Below, in pieces: positions 56,957 to 64,000 of a stretch of 64,000 nt of DNA (position 1 is its first letter; every line of letters begins with the position of its first letter). Below the pieces are notes generated by a model. The model saw only the letters and a list, made by a program, of their open reading frames with translations. It was not told the DNA's origin and made no database searches. The DNA comes from VRUE01 sp963697695. GTDB taxonomy: Bacteria > Actinomycetota > Thermoleophilia > Solirubrobacterales > 70-9. A program made the position numbers and the translations under genes. The stretch lies in assembly GCA_963697695.1 (NCBI GenBank), contig OY969094.1, forward strand, positions 1,302,001 to 1,366,000. Direction: 5' to 3'.

Positions 56957-57364
56957 TTAGGGCGAGGCCTCGCCGGCCTCGCCGGGGCGAGGCGACGATT
57001 CGGCTTCGTCTCCGGAGTACTTGGCGACGAAGCGCGCGAGTTCTTCGGCCTCCTCGCCGACGACGATGTTCTGGGGCATGATCGCGCCTGAGAAGCCGCC
57101 GTTCTGGATCGCGAAGAGAGCATCGTCGTAGGTCTCGGTTCGCTGGTCGAGGTTCGGCCCCTGCGTACGCAGGCCGCGGTTGCCGCTGCCCTGCGTGCCG
57201 GCGGCGCTCATCGTGTGGCAGCCCGAGCAGTGCGTCGAGAAGAGGACGGCCCCGTTGTAGTCGGGATCGTCCTTGGAGACCGAGACCCCCTCTTCGCCGA
57301 AGCCGCAGGCGGCGAGGCCGAGGGTCGAGACGATGGCCATGGCTGTGATCAGAGCTGGGCGCAC
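56957..57364 (-). CDS. Membrane-anchored (lipoprotein) cytochrome c
   Basis: 135 residues from GTG 57364. The signal peptide ends at the lipobox LGLAAC (Cys20). A single c-type haem site is C46-S-G-C49-H50, and the sixth ligand is probably Met96 in SGAIMPQNI. It fits a small class I electron carrier outside the membrane, of the kind serving terminal oxidases or alternative complex III. It is first in a unit with serS; the divergent neighbour is a flavin reductase. The acidic Pro/Glu tail is probably disordered. Confidence 0.9.
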   Translation of the reverse strand: MRPALITAMAIVSTLGLAACGFGEEGVSVSKDDPDYNGAVLFSTHCSGCHTMSAAGTQGSGNRGLRTQGPNLDQRTETYDDALFAIQNGGFSGAIMPQNIVVGEEAEELARFVAKYSGDEAESSPRPGEAGEASP

Positions 57365-57394
57365 GCGGCGCGCATCATATTGTCTGGTCAAGCC

Positions 57395-57871
57395 ATGAGT
57401 CCGCTCGACCCCGACCGCTTTCGCGCCGCGATGGGGATGCTGCCCACCGGCGTCACCGTCGTCACCGCGGCCGGCCCCGACGGTCCGGCAGGGGCGACCG
57501 CCAACGCGGTCTGCTCGCTCTCGATCGAGCCGATGCTGATGCTGGCCTGTCTCGACCGCGGCTCCCGCACCCTGCTCGCCGTACAGGCTGCCAACCGCTT
57601 CGGAATCAACGTCCTCCACGCCGGCCAGGAGGAGATCGCCCGCTCCTTCGCGACCAAGGCGCCGGTCGCCGACAAGTGGGCGGGCATCGAGTGGGGCGAG
57701 CGCGAGCGGACCCCGGCGATCGACGACGCCCTCGCCTGGATCGCCTGCGACCTGCGCGACGTGGTCGCCGCCGGCGACCACGTGATCGTCACCGGCGAGG
57801 TCACCGACCTGGAGAGCGGCGAGGGCGACCCGCTGGTCTTCCACGGCGGCGAGTACCGGCCGCTGGGCTGA
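57395..57871 (+). CDS. Flavin reductase-like FMN-binding protein
   Basis: A 158-residue split-barrel protein. FRAAMGMLPTGVTVVTAAGPD is the family N-terminal block, GATANAVCSLSIEPMLMLACL the FMN-binding core, FGINVLHAGQEEIARSFA the next helix, and GDHVIVTGEVTDLESGEGDPLVFHGGEYRPL the C-terminal barrel. Such proteins reduce flavin for two-component monooxygenases; no monooxygenase partner is adjacent. Divergent from cytochrome c with a 30-nt gap. Confidence 0.93.
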   Translation: MSPLDPDRFRAAMGMLPTGVTVVTAAGPDGPAGATANAVCSLSIEPMLMLACLDRGSRTLLAVQAANRFGINVLHAGQEEIARSFATKAPVADKWAGIEWGERERTPAIDDALAWIACDLRDVVAAGDHVIVTGEVTDLESGEGDPLVFHGGEYRPLG

Positions 57872-57916
57872 GTGCTTGGCGCTTTTGTCGGCGTATGCGC
57901 GACTAAAGCGCCACTA

Positions 57917-58303
57917 CTAGCCCTGGGCGGCCCGGTGGCAGACGGCCTCGACGTTGTTGCCGTCGGGGTCGAGGACGAAGGCGCCGTAGTAGCCCGGGTG
58001 GTAGATCGGCCGCGGTCCGGGAGCGCCGTTGTCGGTCCCACCCGCGGCAAGGGCGGCGGCGTGGAAGGCATCGACCAGCTCCGGTGTGCGGGCGCCGAAG
58101 GCGACATGTGCGCCGCTGACCGCGGGACGGTCGCGGGCGCCGATCCAGAAAAAGGGCTTCGGCCCGTGCTCGGTCTCCTTGCCGAAGCCGGCCGCTCCCT
58201 CGAACTCCATCAGCAGCCCGATCCCGAGCGGCTCCAGCGCCCCTTCGTAGAAGGCCTTGCTGCGCGCCAGATCGCTCACCTCTATGCCGACATGGTCGAG
58301 CAT
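57917..58303 (-). CDS. VOC-family (glyoxalase/dioxygenase fold) protein
   Basis: A 128-residue protein with two betaalphabetabetabeta units: LDHVGIEVSDLARSKAFYEG at the start and HVAFGARTPELVDAFHAAAL with GYYGAFVLDPDGNNVEAVCH at the end. His3 or 4 (DHVG), His in AHVAFG and Glu in NNVEAV are the usual metal-site positions. Lactoylglutathione lyase-like activity is possible, but many VOC proteins have other roles. ATG 58303 is used because longer frames overlap the divergent gene. Confidence 0.9.
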   Translation of the reverse strand: MLDHVGIEVSDLARSKAFYEGALEPLGIGLLMEFEGAAGFGKETEHGPKPFFWIGARDRPAVSGAHVAFGARTPELVDAFHAAALAAGGTDNGAPGPRPIYHPGYYGAFVLDPDGNNVEAVCHRAAQG

Positions 58304-58338
58304 GGCCGCAGAATAGTGCCGTTGTAAGGTTCCCGGCG

Positions 58339-58767
58339 ATGGAGGCGACGACTGCGCCACGCACGCAGTGGACCTTCGCCCAGTGGGCGATCGTGCTCGT
58401 CGCGGTGTTCCAGCTCGCCTGGGCCACTGCGGGCCTGATCGCCGAGCCGAGCTTCGACTTCGGCGAGGGTGCGGCGACCGAGCGCGTGCTCGGGGTCGAC
58501 TTCAACGGCGTCCACGCCCTCTCCGGCTTCCTTCTCTTCGGCCCCGCCTTCTACTTCGCGCTGAAGCCGCGCTGGGCGGTGCTCTACGCGATCTACGTCG
58601 CCATCGCCCTGATCGTCACCGGGGTCTGGGCGATCTTCTCGACCAGCCCCGCCGGCATCTTCACCTTCCCCAACAACGGCGCCGACGCCGTCCTCCACCT
58701 CGCCACCGGCGCCGTCTTCGCCGTCATCGCCGCGATCCAGCTGGGCCTCGACCGCCAGAGGCCCTAG
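58339..58767 (+). CDS. DUF4383 membrane protein
   Basis: A 142-residue protein with four helices (about 15-33, 55-72, 78-97, 110-135). LGVDFNGVHALSGFLLFGPAF and FPNNGADAVLHLATGAVFAV are the DUF4383 motifs, with the conserved N-x-x-H-x-x-x-G and DAxLHLxxG elements. Function unknown. Divergent from the VOC gene (35-nt gap) and convergent with the small membrane genes. Confidence 0.85.
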   Translation: MEATTAPRTQWTFAQWAIVLVAVFQLAWATAGLIAEPSFDFGEGAATERVLGVDFNGVHALSGFLLFGPAFYFALKPRWAVLYAIYVAIALIVTGVWAIFSTSPAGIFTFPNNGADAVLHLATGAVFAVIAAIQLGLDRQRP

Positions 58768-58772
58768 TACCG

Positions 58773-59018
58773 CTAGCGGAGAAAGCCCCGGCCGGTTGTG
58801 TAGTTCGAGTTGCGATTCGATCGCCAGGCGACACGCCAGGCGTCAATCTGGTCTCGAAAGTGGATGATGAGGGCACCAATCGCCAGGATGGCCGCATATG
58901 CGATCGCGTTGTAGGGCAGAGGCAGAAACGTCCCTGCCAGGTACAGGGGGACAACGAGAATGAAGAATCCCGGCGCCATCGCAGCGAACAAGTCCGTGAC
59001 GAAGTGTTTTGTCTTCAT
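58773..59018 (-). CDS. Small two-helix membrane protein with basic tail
   Basis: 81 residues. Two helices (FFILVVPLYLAGTFLPLPY and AIAYAAILAIGALIIHF) are followed by a basic tail (WRVAWRSNRNSNYTTGRGFL). The ATG overlaps the upstream stop (ATGA), so it is coupled to the next small protein. Its layout and lower GC content match the pair at 32113-32516. No family recognised. Confidence 0.6.
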   Translation of the reverse strand: MKTKHFVTDLFAAMAPGFFILVVPLYLAGTFLPLPYNAIAYAAILAIGALIIHFRDQIDAWRVAWRSNRNSNYTTGRGFLR

Positions 59019-59233
59019 ATCTCACTCAGTATAGACCTGAAATCAGCCCAAACCCCCAGACAAGAAGGCCGAAGCCCGATACCGACAAAGGTTCCAAGAA
59101 ACGCACTCCACTGGACGTCGTCCCTTGATTCTCGCCGCCAAAATGCATAGACGGTCCCGAGGAAGCTGAAGACCATCGCGCTAGCGGCAGCGAAAGCCAC
59201 AGAACCGGGATCGGGTGCAGTAGCAGCGAGCAT
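59015..59233 (-). CDS. Small two-helix membrane protein
   Basis: 72 residues from ATG 59233. Helix 1 is SVAFAAASAMVFSFLGTVYAF, then a charged loop WRRESRDDVQW and a second hydrophobic stretch SAFLGTFVGIGLRPSCLGVW, ending FRSILSEI. The upstream frame to 59284 lacks membrane character, so the shorter start is preferred. The stop overlaps the next gene start. Function unknown. Confidence 0.55.
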   Translation of the reverse strand: MLAATAPDPGSVAFAAASAMVFSFLGTVYAFWRRESRDDVQWSAFLGTFVGIGLRPSCLGVWADFRSILSEI

Positions 59234-59290
59234 CGGCTCGATCGTGCACCGGCGACACCGCGCGCGTGGCGCGCAAGCCGTCAAAAAGCG

Positions 59291-59725
59291 TCACAGCAAG
59301 CCGCTGGTCCCGGCGGCGCGGAGGCCGAGGAAGAGGATGACGCCGCAGCTGACGGCCATGATGCCCATCTCGCGGCGGACGATCGCGAGGGCGATCGACT
59401 GCTGGGCGTCGGCGGAGAGAGCTTCGAAGTCGATGTCGCCCAGCTCGCGCTCGGCGGCGCCGGCGCGGGCACCCTCGGCGAGGAAGGAGACGACGAGGGG
59501 AAGAATCCCGTAGAGGTAGTGGAGGTCGTCCGGCGGTTCGTGCCCGGTGAAGACGAGCAGGCCGCCGAGCATCGCCTGCAGGAAGACCGCGACCTGCGCT
59601 GCGCGCAGCAGGTACCAGAAGGGCACGGACTGGCGATTGCGGAACCAGGCGAGCCCGCCCACCACGCCTGCGGCGAGGTTGAGCAGGATCAGCGCGGAGC
59701 CGACGACGACGTGGACCGCGACCAC
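59291..59725 (-). CDS. Four-helix membrane protein upstream of nuo, function unknown
   Basis: 144 residues. Helices are at about 5-26, 40-58, 72-85 and 120-137. Conserved-looking features are HVVVGSALILLNLAAGVVGG (His in helix 1) and the soluble segment REIGDIDFEAL-like acidic loop with HYLYGILPLVVSF. The His residues in helix 1 and in HYLYG resemble small haem- or quinone-associated membrane proteins, but this is only an impression. Divergent from nuoA across 155 nt. Confidence 0.65.
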   Translation of the reverse strand: MVAVHVVVGSALILLNLAAGVVGGLAWFRNRQSVPFWYLLRAAQVAVFLQAMLGGLLVFTGHEPPDDLHYLYGILPLVVSFLAEGARAGAAERELGDIDFEALSADAQQSIALAIVRREMGIMAVSCGVILFLGLRAAGTSGLL

Positions 59726-59880
59726 GTCATTTCCTCCTCAGAGGGTCGGAATTCCGCTTACTGATGCGGAAAAGCACTATGTAGCAAGTTGTCACAATGT
59801 AGGTGTATAACAGCGGCTGCAGGCGCTTGAGCGAGGCGAGCCACGCTTCGTGAGACCGCCCGCCGCAAACGGACTTCCCA

Positions 59881-60258
59881 GTGCTGAAGAGCTACCTGCC
59901 GATTCTCGTCTTCGCCCTCCTCGGGGTCACCGTCGGAGGGGCCTTCGCGATGCTCAACCACGTGATCGGCCCGAAGCGGCCGAAGCGGCCGACCGCGGCG
60001 AGCCGCCGCCAGACCGAGCCGTACGAGTCGGGAATCCCCGTCGACGCGGCGCGGGGATTCCGCTTCGGCATCAGCTTCTACCTGATCGCGATGCTCTTCA
60101 TCCTCTTCGACATCGAGGTCGTCTTCCTCTACCCGATCGGGGTGATCCTGAAGGACGCCGACAGCCTCTTCGTCCTCGGCGAGCTGGTCGTCTTCGTCGT
60201 CCTCCTGCTGGTCGCCTTCATCTACGTCTGGCGCAAGGGAGCCCTGGATTGGAAGTAG
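59881..60258 (+). CDS. nuoA: NADH-quinone oxidoreductase subunit A
   Basis: A 125-residue, three-helix subunit of the complex I membrane arm. TEPYESGIPVDAARGFRFGISFYLIAMLFILFDIEVVFLYP is represented by the conserved YESG loop and FDIEVVFLYP helix. GTG 59881 starts it. The upstream 155 nt contains a TATAAC -10-like box near 59807-59812 but no good -35. It heads nuoA-F in the standard order. Confidence 0.95.
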   Translation: MLKSYLPILVFALLGVTVGGAFAMLNHVIGPKRPKRPTAASRRQTEPYESGIPVDAARGFRFGISFYLIAMLFILFDIEVVFLYPIGVILKDADSLFVLGELVVFVVLLLVAFIYVWRKGALDWK

Positions 60259-60917
60259 AGCGACAGTCCCTGCGCACCAACCAGCTGCGCGCCCGCGACA
60301 TGCTGCGCGGAGACCTCGAGGGTGAGGAGCTGGAGCGCTACGTCGAGGAAAAGGTCGTGATGACCACCTTCGAGAAGATGCAAGGTTGGGCCCGCTCGAA
60401 CTCGATGTTCCCGCTCACCTTCGGCCTCGCCTGCTGCGCGATCGAGGCGCCGATCTCGATCGTCACCGCCCGCTACGACCTCGCCCGCTTCGGCGCCGAG
60501 GCGATGCGGGCCTCGCCGCGACAGGCGGACATGATCATCCTCTCGGGCCGGGTCTCGATCAAGATGGCGCCGGTCGTCCGCCGCCTCTACGACCAGATGC
60601 TGGAGCCGAAGTGGGCGATCTCGATGGGCGCCTGCTCCTCCAGCGGCGGCATGTTCTCCAACTACGCCGTGGTCCAGGGCGCCGACAAGTTCATGCCGAT
60701 CGACCTCCACATCCCCGGCTGCCCGCCGCGCCCGGAGGCGGTCCTCTACGGCTTCACCAAGCTGCAGCGCAAGATCCAGGGCAACCCCGACCAGGGCTGG
60801 CGCACCCGCTACGACGCCCACGGCACCGAGGAGTGGGCGCGCGGCGGGCCGCGGAGCGAACCGAGCGCCGAGGCCGCCGATGCCTACGAGGCTGCCAGGG
60901 AGCTGATCCGTGCCTGA
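60249..60917 (+). CDS. nuoB: NADH-quinone oxidoreductase subunit B
   Basis: Carries the N2 4Fe-4S cluster next to the quinone site. FGLACCAIEA supplies the adjacent Cys pair, MGACSSSGG the third and HIPGCPPRPEAVLYG the fourth ligand. The TTG start at 60249 is chosen because AAGGGAG precedes it by 7 nt; it lies inside the nuoA 3' end (10-nt overlap). ATG 60300 (MLRGDLEG) is the alternative. A 40-residue C-terminal extension after the core is acidic and helical. Confidence 0.95.
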   Translation: MEVERQSLRTNQLRARDMLRGDLEGEELERYVEEKVVMTTFEKMQGWARSNSMFPLTFGLACCAIEAPISIVTARYDLARFGAEAMRASPRQADMIILSGRVSIKMAPVVRRLYDQMLEPKWAISMGACSSSGGMFSNYAVVQGADKFMPIDLHIPGCPPRPEAVLYGFTKLQRKIQGNPDQGWRTRYDAHGTEEWARGGPRSEPSAEAADAYEAARELIRA

Positions 60918-61428
60918 CGCCCCCGGACTGGAGCTGATCCGGGGGGAGATCGAGCAGGACCACCCCGGCGCCGTGCTCGACAGCGGCTTCGAGTACGGCC
61001 GTGCGAGCCTGGCGGTCGACCCCGCGCAGGTGCTCGCGGTGCTCAACTGGCTGCGCGAGGCGCCGGGTCAGGGCTACGGCTTCCTCTCCAGCCTGCACGC
61101 TGCCGACTACCTGCCCGCGGAGCCGCGCTTCGCCGTTCACTACGAGCTGCTCAACCGCGACCGGGTCGAGCGCCTCCGCGTCAAGGCGCTGCTGGCCGAC
61201 CCGGGAGAGGGCGAGCTGCCGGAGCTCGACTCCTGTGTCGAGCTCTTCCCCACGGCAGAGTTCCAGGAGCGCGAAGTCTTCGACTTCTTCGGCATCGTCT
61301 TCCGCGGTCACCCAGATCTGACCCGGATCCTCCTCCCCGAGGACTACGTCGGCTGGCCACAGCGGCGCGACTTCCCGGTCGGCGGCGAGCCCGTCACCTT
61401 CACCTACAACGAGCGCAACTATGGCTGA
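60910..61428 (+). CDS. nuoC: NADH-quinone oxidoreductase subunit C
   Basis: A 172-residue, 30-kDa-type subunit of the connecting module. YGFLSSLHAADYLPAEPRFAVHYELL and the C-terminal signature EREVFDFFGIVFRGHPDLTR with ILLPEDYVGWPQRRDFPVGG are diagnostic. GTG 60910 overlaps nuoB by 8 nt. Not fused to nuoD, unlike E. coli NuoCD. Confidence 0.96.
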   Translation: MPDAPGLELIRGEIEQDHPGAVLDSGFEYGRASLAVDPAQVLAVLNWLREAPGQGYGFLSSLHAADYLPAEPRFAVHYELLNRDRVERLRVKALLADPGEGELPELDSCVELFPTAEFQEREVFDFFGIVFRGHPDLTRILLPEDYVGWPQRRDFPVGGEPVTFTYNERNYG

Positions 61429-62662
61429 CCCCACCGACGTGCCGCTTGTTAAGCACCCATATGGGCACATAAACGGTGGCACGTCCGAGGACCGCACCAC
61501 GGAGGTGATGACGGTCAACATCGGGCCGCACCACCCGGCGACGCACGGCGTGCTGCGGCTGATCGTCGACCTCGAAGGCGAGGTCGTGCGCGACCTCAAA
61601 CCGGTGATCGGCTACGTCCACACCGGGATCGAAAAGTCCTGCGAGGACAAGAGCTACTGGAAGGTCATCCCCTTCGTCGAGCGGATGGACTACGTCTCCT
61701 ACTTCTTCCAGATGGAGGCCTTCTGCGGCGCGGTCGAGCGGCTGGTCGGGCTGGAGATCCCCGAGCGGGCCAAGTACCTGCGCGTCATCTTCCTCGAGCT
61801 CAACCGGATCCACTCGCACCTGGTCTGGCTGGGGACGACGGCGCTCGACCTCGGCGCGATCTCGATGCTCTGGTACTGCTTCCGCGAGCGCGACAAGATC
61901 CTCGACCTCTTCGAGATGGCGACGGGACAGCGGATGCACACCCGCTACTTCCAGGTCGGCGGCGTGATCGAGGACATCCCGGTCGGCTTCGAGAAGAAGC
62001 TGCGCGAGTTCGTCGCCGACATGCCGGTGCGGGTCGGCCAGTACGAAGCGCTGCTCGACCGCAACGAGATCTTCCTCTCGCGGACCAAGGACGTGGGCAT
62101 CGTCTCGCGCGAACGGCTGCTGGAGCTGGGCGTGACCGGGCCGCTGCTGCGGGCGGCCGGCGAGCCCTGGGACCTGCGCAAGACCTTCGACTACCTCGTC
62201 TACCCGGAGTTCGACTTCAACGTGCCGGTCGGCACGGTCGGCGACAACTACGACCGCTACCGCGTTCGCCTCGCCGAGATGGTCGAGTCGGTGCGGATCA
62301 TCGAGCAGGCGCTCGAAGGACTGCCGGAGGGCCCCTTCATCGCCGACGACCGCAAGTACGTGCTGCCGCCGCGCTCGGAGCTCTCGACCTCGATGGAGTC
62401 GCTGATCCACCACTTCAAGCTGGTCACCGAGGGCTACCGGGTCGAGCCCGGCGAGATCTACTACGCGATCGAGTCGCCGCGCGGCGAGCTGGGCTGCTTC
62501 GTCCTCGCCGATGGCTCCTCGAAGCCGGCCCGGGTCCACTTCCGCGACCCATCCTTCGTCAACCTGCAGGCCTTCAAAGACATGGCCGTCGGCAGCTACA
62601 TCGCCGACATGATCGCCAGCCTCGGCATGCTGGACCCGATCCTCGGAGGTGTGGACCGGTGA
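61421..62662 (+). CDS. nuoD: NADH-quinone oxidoreductase subunit D
   Basis: A 413-residue, 49-kDa subunit forming the quinone pocket with NuoB. NIGPHHPATHGVLRLIVDL is the conserved loop with the quinone-site His pair; GYVHTGIEKSCEDKSY, FLELNRIHSHLVWLG and the C-terminal FVNLQAFKDMAVGSYIADMI follow. It overlaps nuoC by 8 nt and nuoE by 4 nt. Confidence 0.97.
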   Translation: MADPTDVPLVKHPYGHINGGTSEDRTTEVMTVNIGPHHPATHGVLRLIVDLEGEVVRDLKPVIGYVHTGIEKSCEDKSYWKVIPFVERMDYVSYFFQMEAFCGAVERLVGLEIPERAKYLRVIFLELNRIHSHLVWLGTTALDLGAISMLWYCFRERDKILDLFEMATGQRMHTRYFQVGGVIEDIPVGFEKKLREFVADMPVRVGQYEALLDRNEIFLSRTKDVGIVSRERLLELGVTGPLLRAAGEPWDLRKTFDYLVYPEFDFNVPVGTVGDNYDRYRVRLAEMVESVRIIEQALEGLPEGPFIADDRKYVLPPRSELSTSMESLIHHFKLVTEGYRVEPGEIYYAIESPRGELGCFVLADGSSKPARVHFRDPSFVNLQAFKDMAVGSYIADMIASLGMLDPILGGVDR

Positions 62663-63285
62663 GCCCAGTCGACGGTGCGGGGATCGTCAATCCCGACCTG
62701 CCGGTGGATCGCGCCGTCACCGAGGGACGCGTCCCCGACCGGGCGCCGGAGGGGATCCCGGAGCTGCACGAAGTCGACTGCCCGGCCGAGCTGCGCGAGC
62801 GGATCGAGCAGCTGATGTCGCGCTATCCCGACCGCAAATCGGCCTCGATCCCGGCGCTCTGGGCGGTGCAGCGGCTCTACGGCTGGTGCACGCCGGAGGG
62901 GATCCGCCAGGCGGCGGCGGTGATGCGGGTGACGCCGGCCTACCTGGAGTCGGTCGCCAGCTTCTACGACCTGCTGCACACCGAGCCGGTCGGCACCCAC
63001 CAGGTCGCCGTCTGCACCAACATCAGCTGCTGGATGCGCGGCGGCGACGAGCTGCTCGATGCCTTCCGCGCCGCCGCCGAGGGGGACGATGACGTCTTCG
63101 TCACCGGCTTCGAGTGCCTCGGGGCCTGCGACATCGCGCCGATGGCCTCGATCGACGAGCGCTACTTCGGCCCGCTCGAGGCGGCAGAAGCGGCGACGGC
63201 GATCGAGCAGCTGCGCGGCGGCACCGAGGTGCTGCCCGAGAAGGCGCTGGAGAAGCGGCCGCTGCCGGGAGGGCCCGATGCCTGA
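62659..63285 (+). CDS. nuoE: NADH-quinone oxidoreductase subunit E
   Basis: A 208-residue, 24-kDa-type [2Fe-2S] subunit. The N-terminal roughly 45 residues are an extension; the helical part is SRYPDRKSASIPALWAVQRL. The thioredoxin-like part binds the cluster through C in VAVCTNISCWMRGG (two Cys) and CLGACDIAPM (two Cys). GTG 62659 overlaps the nuoD stop (GTGA). Confidence 0.96.
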   Translation: MSPVDGAGIVNPDLPVDRAVTEGRVPDRAPEGIPELHEVDCPAELRERIEQLMSRYPDRKSASIPALWAVQRLYGWCTPEGIRQAAAVMRVTPAYLESVASFYDLLHTEPVGTHQVAVCTNISCWMRGGDELLDAFRAAAEGDDDVFVTGFECLGACDIAPMASIDERYFGPLEAAEAATAIEQLRGGTEVLPEKALEKRPLPGGPDA

Positions 63286-64000
63286 GACGCGGCTGCTGCT
63301 GAAGAACGCCGAAGACCCGGCGCTGCGCACGCTCGCCGGCTACAAGGGCTACGGCGGCTACGCGACGCTGGAGAAGGCCTACCGCGAGATGGAGGCCGAC
63401 GAGGTGCTGAAGGAGCTCGAAGAGTCCGGCCTGCGCGGCCGCGGCGGCGCAGGCTTCTCGATGGGGAAAAAGGCTTCCTTCCTGCCGCGCGGGGACATGG
63501 ACAAGTACCTCTGCTGCAACGCTGATGAGTCCGAGCCGGGCGCCTTCAAGGACCGCGAGCTGATGCAGCGCAACCCGCACCAGTTGATCGAGGGGATCGC
63601 GATCGCCGCCCTCGCCGCCGGCGCCGGACACGCCTTCATCTTCATCCGCGGCGAGTACGACCTGCAGGCCGACATCCTCGACGCCGCCGTCGCCGAAGCG
63701 TACGAGGCGGGCTACCTCGGCAAGGACATCCTCGGCAGCCGCCGCGGCCTCGAGCTGATCGTCCACCGCGGCGCCGGCGCCTACATCTGCGGCGAGGAGA
63801 CGGCGCTGCTCGACGCGCTCGAGGGCAAGCGGGGCAACCCGCGGCTGAAGCCGCCCTTCCCCGCCGTCCAGGGGCTCTACGGCGGGCCGACGCTGATCAA
63901 CAACGTCGAGACGCTCTCCAACGTGCCGCGGATAGTCGCCCACGGTGCCGAGTGGTTCAAGGGCTTCGGAACCGAGCAGTCGCCGGGAACCAAGGTCGTC
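63278..64000 (+). CDS. nuoF: NADH-quinone oxidoreductase subunit F (3' end cut by window)
   Basis: The 51-kDa flavoprotein that oxidises NADH. The first 241 residues are present. GLRGRGGAGFSMGKKASFL is the glycine-rich FMN/NADH site, YLCCNADESEPGAFKDRELM the next conserved block, and GAGAYICGEETALLDALEGKRG the FMN-contacting loop. The 4Fe-4S Cys cluster lies beyond the edge. Overlaps nuoE by 8 nt. Confidence 0.96.
   Translation, partial: MPETRLLLKNAEDPALRTLAGYKGYGGYATLEKAYREMEADEVLKELEESGLRGRGGAGFSMGKKASFLPRGDMDKYLCCNADESEPGAFKDRELMQRNPHQLIEGIAIAALAAGAGHAFIFIRGEYDLQADILDAAVAEAYEAGYLGKDILGSRRGLELIVHRGAGAYICGEETALLDALEGKRGNPRLKPPFPAVQGLYGGPTLINNVETLSNVPRIVAHGAEWFKGFGTEQSPGTKVV

Noticed and set aside
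1..64000. CRISPR arrays, IS elements, rRNA genes, prophage
   Set aside because: No regularly spaced direct repeats, transposase motifs, rRNA sequence or phage structural genes were found on either strand.

Overview
The window is high-GC, densely packed chromosomal DNA from an actinobacterium. The gene content points to class Thermoleophilia (Solirubrobacterales/Gaiellales-like): a short group-1 sigma factor, large secreted proteins with fibronectin-like repeats and basic Cys-containing tails, many ArsR-like regulators, DUF6790/DUF4383/DUF4396 proteins, a DipZ-type CcdA-thioredoxin fusion, B12-dependent ribonucleotide reductase and a 14-subunit-type nuo operon. The class is inferred from these families and not from a marker gene. 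Many neighbouring genes overlap by 1-8 nt (ATGA, GTGA or TGATG junctions), so translational coupling is common. No IS element, CRISPR array, rRNA operon or prophage was seen.

Layout. 1-3.1 kb: a truncated membrane GGDEF-HD protein, a DUF6790-like membrane protein, and a divergent XRE/ArsR regulator pair with palindromic operators. 3.2-4.2 kb: 3-methyladenine glycosylase and a TfoX-like protein. 4.3-10.2 kb: a redox/envelope block with a Met-rich lipoprotein, DipZ, an OmpR-type two-component system, a CBS protein and an ArsB/NhaD-type transporter; a nested palindrome with 11-bp-spaced half-sites lies between lipoprotein and dipZ. 10.4-17.1 kb: tRNA-Tyr, a sigma factor, FolE2, PgsA, an MMPL transporter and a ferritin-like lipoprotein. 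17.2-21.8 kb: two paralogous ArsR-like regulators around a family-5 uracil-DNA glycosylase, then a MccB-like ThiF enzyme with an N-terminal peptide-recognition-like domain, a coiled-coil membrane peptide and a TMEM175-like channel. 21.8-31 kb: tRNA-Thr, a SprT-like protease, two large secreted proteins behind a structured leader, and a second two-component system. 31-38 kb: GT2/DUF2304, small membrane proteins, holB-tmk-topA, a sugar-nucleotide epimerase. 38-47.8 kb: siroheme synthesis, a MarR-YceI-FMN reductase unit, nrdJ, a P450, an esterase, and a CsoR-controlled DUF4396 operon. 47.9-59.7 kb: an ABC exporter, HAD and MFS genes, MsrB, serS with a cytochrome c and a NarL-type regulator, and assorted enzymes. 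59.9-64 kb: nuoA-F, cut by the right edge.

The functional themes are redox and thiol/metal handling (DipZ, MsrB, YceI, FMN reductases, CsoR/DUF4396, cytochrome c, nuo), genome maintenance (Tag, UDG, holB, tmk, topA, nrdJ) and envelope/secretion. The best candidates for undescribed biology are the MccB-like enzyme, the copper-linked DUF4396 operon, the two tandem pairs of small two-helix membrane proteins, and the paired secreted proteins with their leader RNA.
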